From the NCBI RefSeq assembly GCF_900110655.1, contig NZ_FOEQ01000014.1, positions 62,001-126,000 on the forward strand: a stretch of 64,000 bases of DNA, given 5' to 3'. The notes beneath the pieces were generated by a model. It saw only the letters and a program-made list of their open reading frames with translations, made no database searches and was not told the DNA's origin. Within the stretch, counting starts at the first letter, position 1; each line of letters begins with the position of its first letter. Source of the stretch: Pseudomonas soli. Its GTDB lineage: Bacteria; Pseudomonadota; Gammaproteobacteria; Pseudomonadales; Pseudomonadaceae. Shown in pieces: positions 60,282-64,000 of this stretch. Position numbers and translations under genes: made by a program.

Positions 60282-61733
60282 TCATGCGCGGCGCTCGTGC
60301 ATCCGCGCCAGTTGGCGCTCCAGCATGGACGGGTAAGGCTCCATCAGGCGCTCGACACAGCACGCGCCCTCCGGGCTGGCGATCGGCCGGATACGCGCAC
60401 GCTGGCGGATCAGAGCATCATCGCTGATACGGCGCTCCACGAGCAGCAGGTTGCGGCTGTGCTGCGACAAGGCCAGCGCGTCCTGGGCTTGTTCGGTCAT
60501 CAGCAAGTCGACCTGATCCATGCCTTGCAGGTCGTCGGCCAGCACCAGGCCCAGCTGCAGTTGCAGGGTGATGCCGCTGTCGGCCACCTCGATCTGCAGG
60601 GCGTGGCCCAGGGCGCGTAGCAGCTCGCCACAGCAGATGGCGTTGGTGAGGTAGTCCTCGCCGCTGTCACGGCTGTGGAACAACAGCAGGGTGCTGCCGT
60701 CGTTCAAGGTATGGACTTCCCCTTCGTACAGCGAGGCGGCCTGGTCCAGGCAGTCGCGGTAGCGCTCCAGCAGTTCGGTCAGGCGAGTGCGTGGCAGGCG
60801 GCGCAGTTGCTCCTGGGAGCCCAGTTGCACGGCCAGCACGGCGCTGTGCTGCGGTTCGTCGGACTCAACGATGACGGGTTTGGCCGGCGCGCTTTGCTCA
60901 TCCAGCAGATCGGCGAAGGCGTCATCGTCATCGTCTTGATCGGGTGCCAGCGCCGCTACCTTCGTGCGTGGCGCGGTCTTGGGAGCGGGCATGTCATCGA
61001 AATCGTCTGGCTCGTCTTCTTCTTCCGGTTCCGGAGGTGGCGGCGGGGCGAGGCGGGCGTGCAGCTGACGGGCCAGGTCGCCTATCTCGTCCTGACGCTC
61101 GATGCCCGGCGTGTAGGGGTGCGGATCACGCAACCAGACGCGCAGTTGCAGCAGCGGGGTGGAGATGAAACGACCCAGGCGCAGGCTGAGGGTCAGTGCC
61201 AGGGCCAACAGGATCGCGGCAAGGATACCCATGCTCTGCAGGCTGATCAGCATCGGTTGCTGGAACTGGCTCATGTCCAGGCTGATGCGCAACTGGCCGG
61301 CGGTCACGTCCTGGAAGGTGATCTTGGTCTGGTAGACCCCTTCGGTTTCGCCCAGCAAACTATTGCGTGGGCGCTGGCCGGCCTCGGCGAGGATGCGGTT
61401 GTCCACGCTGTAGATGGCGGCATGGGCCACCAGCGGGTTCTTCACCAGGTTGCCGAGCAGCACGTTGAGGCTGAGGATGTCGTTGGACACCAGCAGCTCG
61501 GTGGCCGATGTGGCCGTTTGCGTGGTCAGGCTCTGGCCAACGGCATCGGCTTGATCGTGCATGGCCTGCTTGAACTGCAAACCCATCACGCAGGCATAGA
61601 TCACCAGGGCCAGGGCCACCAGGAAGATGTTATGGCAGGCAATGCGCAGGGCCAGTGGGATTCGGCGCTGGCTGAGGGCTCGGTAGATCATCAGGAAGAA
61701 GTTATCGGGTTTAACGGGCGTGGGCCGGTTCAC
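60282..61733 (-). CDS. Membrane protein with HAMP-like region and degenerate cyclase-like domain
   Basis: A 483-residue inner-membrane protein of unknown function. Two transmembrane helices (FLVALALVIYACVMGLQF and GILAAILLALALTLSL) flank a periplasmic domain of about 110 residues; a HAMP-like linker (FISTPLLQLRVWL) follows. Next is a strongly acidic, proline-rich low-complexity stretch with PPPPPEPEEEDEPDDFDD and a DDDDDAFADLLD patch. The C-terminal domain (about 300-420) resembles a class III nucleotide cyclase in layout (AVLAVQLGSQEQL ... LNDGSTLLLFHS), but the first metal-binding Asp is Gln and only the second Asp (NDG) remains, so catalysis is unlikely. The GTG at 61733 is chosen over a 61844 start because a good promoter (61770-61797) lies between them. 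Confidence 0.8.
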   Translation of the reverse strand: MNRPTPVKPDNFFLMIYRALSQRRIPLALRIACHNIFLVALALVIYACVMGLQFKQAMHDQADAVGQSLTTQTATSATELLVSNDILSLNVLLGNLVKNPLVAHAAIYSVDNRILAEAGQRPRNSLLGETEGVYQTKITFQDVTAGQLRISLDMSQFQQPMLISLQSMGILAAILLALALTLSLRLGRFISTPLLQLRVWLRDPHPYTPGIERQDEIGDLARQLHARLAPPPPPEPEEEDEPDDFDDMPAPKTAPRTKVAALAPDQDDDDDAFADLLDEQSAPAKPVIVESDEPQHSAVLAVQLGSQEQLRRLPRTRLTELLERYRDCLDQAASLYEGEVHTLNDGSTLLLFHSRDSGEDYLTNAICCGELLRALGHALQIEVADSGITLQLQLGLVLADDLQGMDQVDLLMTEQAQDALALSQHSRNLLLVERRISDDALIRQRARIRPIASPEGACCVERLMEPYPSMLERQLARMHERRA

Positions 61734-61769
61734 AGAGCGCGGCTCTTCATGGCGAGAAAGTTGCTGGGC

Positions 61770-61797
61770 AGTATAGCGATACGTGTTTTGTCGGCAA
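61770..61797 (-). promoter_or_regulatory. Sigma-70 type promoter of the cyclase-like gene
   Basis: Read on the minus strand: -35 TTGCCG (61792-61797), 16-bp spacer, -10 TATACT (61770-61775). Transcription would start near 61763, leaving about 30 bases of leader before GTG 61733. That argues against translation from the in-frame ATG at 61844, which lies upstream of this promoter. Confidence 0.65.
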
Positions 61798-61868
61798 AGT
61801 AGCGTTGGCGCCCGATGGTCATGGAAAATCGGTAGAATGCGCATTTTTCATCGAGTTGGAGCCCGGTC

Positions 61869-63083
61869 TTGCGCGAAATCGTCCTGATCAACATCACTGG
61901 TGAAGACCGTCCAGGTCTTACCGCGGCCATCACCGGCGTCCTGCTCCAGGGCGGTGTGAATATTCTCGACATCGGCCTTGCGGTCATGCATGGCACGCTG
62001 TCGTTCGGCATCCTGGTCGACATCCCCGACAACGAGGTGGCCACCGCGCTGCTGCAAAGCGTACAGGCCAAGGCCCATGAGCTGAACCTGCAGGCGCGCT
62101 ACACGCCGATCTCCGAGGCCGACTATCAGCACTGGGCCGACAGCCAGGGCGAGGCCCGCCACATCGTCACCCTGCTCAGCCGCCGGGTCACGCCACAACA
62201 GTTGCAGCGGGTCAGCGCCATCATCAGCCAGTACGGCCTGACTATCGAGCGCATCGAGCGCCTGTCGGCCCGCGTGGCGCTTGATGCCCAGGTCGAGAAG
62301 GGCAAGTCCGCGCTGGAAATCTCCGTGCGTGGCGAAGCCAGCGACGCCCAGGCACTGCGCGCCGACTTCTTCGCGCTGTCCGAAGAGCTGAACATCGACA
62401 TCGCCTTCCAGCGTGACGACCTGTTCCGCCGCAACCGCCGCCTGGCGGTGTTCGACATGGACTCGACGCTGATCGAGGCCGAAGTCATCGACGAGCTGGC
62501 CAAGGCTGCCGGTGTCGGTGAGCAGGTGGCGGCGATCACCGAGCGCGCGATGCGTGGCGAGCTGGATTTCCGCGCCAGCTTCAAAGAGCGCATGGCGCTG
62601 CTCAAGGGCCTGGACGTGAACGTACTGGACCAGATTGGCGCCTCGCTGCGCCTGACCGAGGGTGCCGAGCACCTGTTCGCCGAGCTCAAGCGCCTGGGCT
62701 ACAAGACTGCGATCCTTTCCGGCGGCTTCACCTACTTCGCCAAGCAGGTACAGGCGCGCCTGGGCATCGACTATGTATTCGCCAACGAGCTGGAAGTGGT
62801 GGACGGCAAGGTCACCGGCGTGGCCGTCGAGCCGATCGTCGATGCGCAGCGCAAGGCTGCTCTGCTGCAGCAACTGGCCAGTGAAGAGGGCCTGCAGCTT
62901 GAGCAGACCATAGCCGTGGGCGATGGCGCCAACGACCTGCCGATGCTGTCCCTGGCCGGCCTGGGTGTGGCGTTCCGCGCCAAGCCGCTGGTGCGTCAGT
63001 CGGCCAAGCAGGCGATCTCGACCCTGGGCCTGGATGGTGTGCTGTACCTGCTCGGCGTACGCGATCGCGAAGCGCGGGGTTGA
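61869..63083 (+). CDS. serB: Phosphoserine phosphatase SerB (with N-terminal ACT domains)
   Basis: A 404-residue HAD-family phosphatase that makes serine from phosphoserine. Two ACT-type regulatory domains fill the N-terminal half (about 1-170; IVLINITGEDRPGLTAAITGVLLQ and IVTLLSRRVTPQQLQRVSAII). The phosphatase domain starts at about 190 with AVFDMDSTLIEAEVIDELA (nucleophile DxDST), then ILSGGFTYFAKQV (motif II Ser) and VGDGANDLPML (motif IV). The TTG start at 61869 is preceded by GGAG. TAGAAT at 61833-61838 could be the -10. A strong hairpin terminator follows. Confidence 0.97.
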   Translation: MREIVLINITGEDRPGLTAAITGVLLQGGVNILDIGLAVMHGTLSFGILVDIPDNEVATALLQSVQAKAHELNLQARYTPISEADYQHWADSQGEARHIVTLLSRRVTPQQLQRVSAIISQYGLTIERIERLSARVALDAQVEKGKSALEISVRGEASDAQALRADFFALSEELNIDIAFQRDDLFRRNRRLAVFDMDSTLIEAEVIDELAKAAGVGEQVAAITERAMRGELDFRASFKERMALLKGLDVNVLDQIGASLRLTEGAEHLFAELKRLGYKTAILSGGFTYFAKQVQARLGIDYVFANELEVVDGKVTGVAVEPIVDAQRKAALLQQLASEEGLQLEQTIAVGDGANDLPMLSLAGLGVAFRAKPLVRQSAKQAISTLGLDGVLYLLGVRDREARG

Positions 63084-63118
63084 TCTTGAGCCCTGGGGCT
63101 GCAAAGCCGACCCTATGA

Positions 63119-63156
63119 AAAAGGCCCTGCATGACGTGAATCATGCAGGGCCTTTT
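63119..63156. terminator. Hairpin terminator between serB and psd
   Basis: AAAAGGCCCTGCATGA (63119-63134) pairs perfectly with TCATGCAGGGCCTTTT (63141-63156), a 16-bp stem with a 6-base loop and A/T tracts at both ends, so it can serve both convergent genes. Confidence 0.93.
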
Positions 63157-63170
63157 GCTTACCAGATTGA

Positions 63171-64000
63171 TCAGGCCTGGGCGGGCTGCGCCAGTAGCTC
63201 ACCCATGCGCACGGCGGAGCCGGCACCGAGGCTCTCCGCCCACTTCACCTGTTCTGGCCCGAACAGCACGATGGCGGTGGAGCCCAGCTTGAAGCGGCCC
63301 AGCTCGGCGCCTTTCTCCAGATGGATCGGAGCACGGCTGGAGTCGTCGTAGCGGAAAGTCTTCAGCTCGCGCTTCGGCGGCGTGACCAGGCCGGCCCAGA
63401 CGGTCTCGATCGAGGCAACGATCATCGCGCCGACCAGCACCACGGCCATCGGCCCGCGCTCGGTATCGAACAGGCAGACCACGCGCTCGTTACGGGCGAA
63501 CAGCTCCGGTACGTTCTCTGCAGTGGTCTGGTTGACCGAGAACAGCCGCCCCGGCACATAGACCATCTCGCGCAGGGTGCCGGCCAGCGGCATGTGCACG
63601 CGGTGGTAGTCCTTGGGCGACAGGTAGATGGTGGCGAACTCGCCGCCCATGAACGGCGCGGCCAGGGCCGGGTCGCCGCCCAGCAGCTCCAGGGCGCTGT
63701 AGCCGTGACCCTTGGCCTGGAAGATGCGGCCATGTTCGATCGGGCCGAGCTGGCTGACCGCGCCGTCGGCCGGGCAGAGGATCGCGCCGGGGGTTTCGTC
63801 CAGCGGGCGGGCACCGGGCTTGAGGGCACGGGTGAAGAAGGCGTTGAAGTGCTCGTAGGCGCTGAGGTCTTCGACCAGTGCCTCGGACATGTTCACCTGG
63901 TAGCGCTTGGCGAACCAGGCAGTGAAGGCGTTCTTGAACCAGCGTGCGCGGCACTCGGCGACGCAGCCGGCCAGCCGCGACAGCAGGTGGTGCGGCAGCA
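63171..64000 (-). CDS. psd: Phosphatidylserine decarboxylase, C-terminal part (cut by window edge)
   Basis: The final ~276 codons of phosphatidylserine decarboxylase, the pyruvoyl-dependent inner-membrane enzyme that makes phosphatidylethanolamine. The frame is open to the window edge, so the gene start is missing. Visible motifs: YEHFNAFFTRALKPGARP, CPADGAVSQLG, YLSPKDYHRVHMPLAG (with the catalytic HRVH) and the autocleavage site LGSTAIVLF near the C terminus, where the Ser becomes the pyruvoyl group. It converges on serB across a strong terminator. Confidence 0.96.
   Translation of the reverse strand, partial: LPHHLLSRLAGCVAECRARWFKNAFTAWFAKRYQVNMSEALVEDLSAYEHFNAFFTRALKPGARPLDETPGAILCPADGAVSQLGPIEHGRIFQAKGHGYSALELLGGDPALAAPFMGGEFATIYLSPKDYHRVHMPLAGTLREMVYVPGRLFSVNQTTAENVPELFARNERVVCLFDTERGPMAVVLVGAMIVASIETVWAGLVTPPKRELKTFRYDDSSRAPIHLEKGAELGRFKLGSTAIVLFGPEQVKWAESLGAGSAVRMGELLAQPAQA

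Noticed and set aside
61734..61844. Longer version of the cyclase-like protein starting at 61844
   Set aside because: A good minus-strand promoter lies at 61770-61797, downstream of that start, and the extra residues look non-conserved; the gap to serB would be only 24 bp.

Overview
The window is chromosomal DNA from a fluorescent pseudomonad, most likely the Pseudomonas putida group. Three things point there. The gene order matches what I recall of the P. putida pgk-fba-cfcR ... putA-putP ... LPS core ... msbA-hldE ... waaA ... tolC-thiC ... parE-parC ... serB-psd stretch. The coding sequence is GC-rich with long antisense open frames. Many gaps carry REP-type hairpins built on the GTGGGAGCGGGCTTGCC theme. 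This attribution comes from recognition, not from a database search.

Layout. 1-5500 (+): end of pgk, two small lipoproteins (one MliC-like), class II aldolase fba, the c-di-GMP response regulator cfcR, a YgjP-type metallopeptidase and a small winged-helix protein. 5520-18243: mostly minus-strand housekeeping and accessory genes (elaA, yccS-like, YhiN-like flavoprotein, dbpA, MdtD-like exporter, a PmbA/TldD-like pair, a large acyl-CoA dehydrogenase), with a 154-bp MITE-like element inserted exactly at the stop codon of the acyl-CoA dehydrogenase. 18540-19550: an AT-rich orphan RHS-core gene with an unrecognised C-terminal domain, the clearest foreign gene here. 19670-25457: divergent putA/putP with six GTTGCA PutA-type sites in the 361-bp control region. 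25602-26438: rlmJ.

26648-38880 is the lipopolysaccharide outer-core and export region: carbamoyltransferase, WapH-like glycosyltransferase, mig-14, dnpA, ssg, a WapR-position glycosyltransferase, the O-antigen ligase waaL, a small kinase-like protein on the minus strand, msbA and hldE. waaA follows at 43397. Between hldE and waaA lie an unknown 322-aa protein, an aldo/keto reductase coupled to an FAD oxidoreductase, and a divergent SMR exporter/LysR pair with a perfect LysR-type palindrome.

44746-64000: tolC; a TPP riboswitch followed by thiC and the transporter cytX; an RsiV-like lipoprotein; nudF-yqiB-cpdA-yqiA-parE in the enterobacterial order; two translationally coupled periplasmic or membrane-anchored enzymes between parE and parC; a PqiC-like lipoprotein; a membrane protein with a degenerate cyclase-like domain; serB; and the 3' part of psd. 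No rRNA, tRNA, CRISPR array, prophage or complete transposase gene was seen. The most unusual items are the orphan RHS protein, the MITE at a stop codon, the degenerate c-di-GMP active-site features of CfcR, and several well-formed operator-like palindromes.
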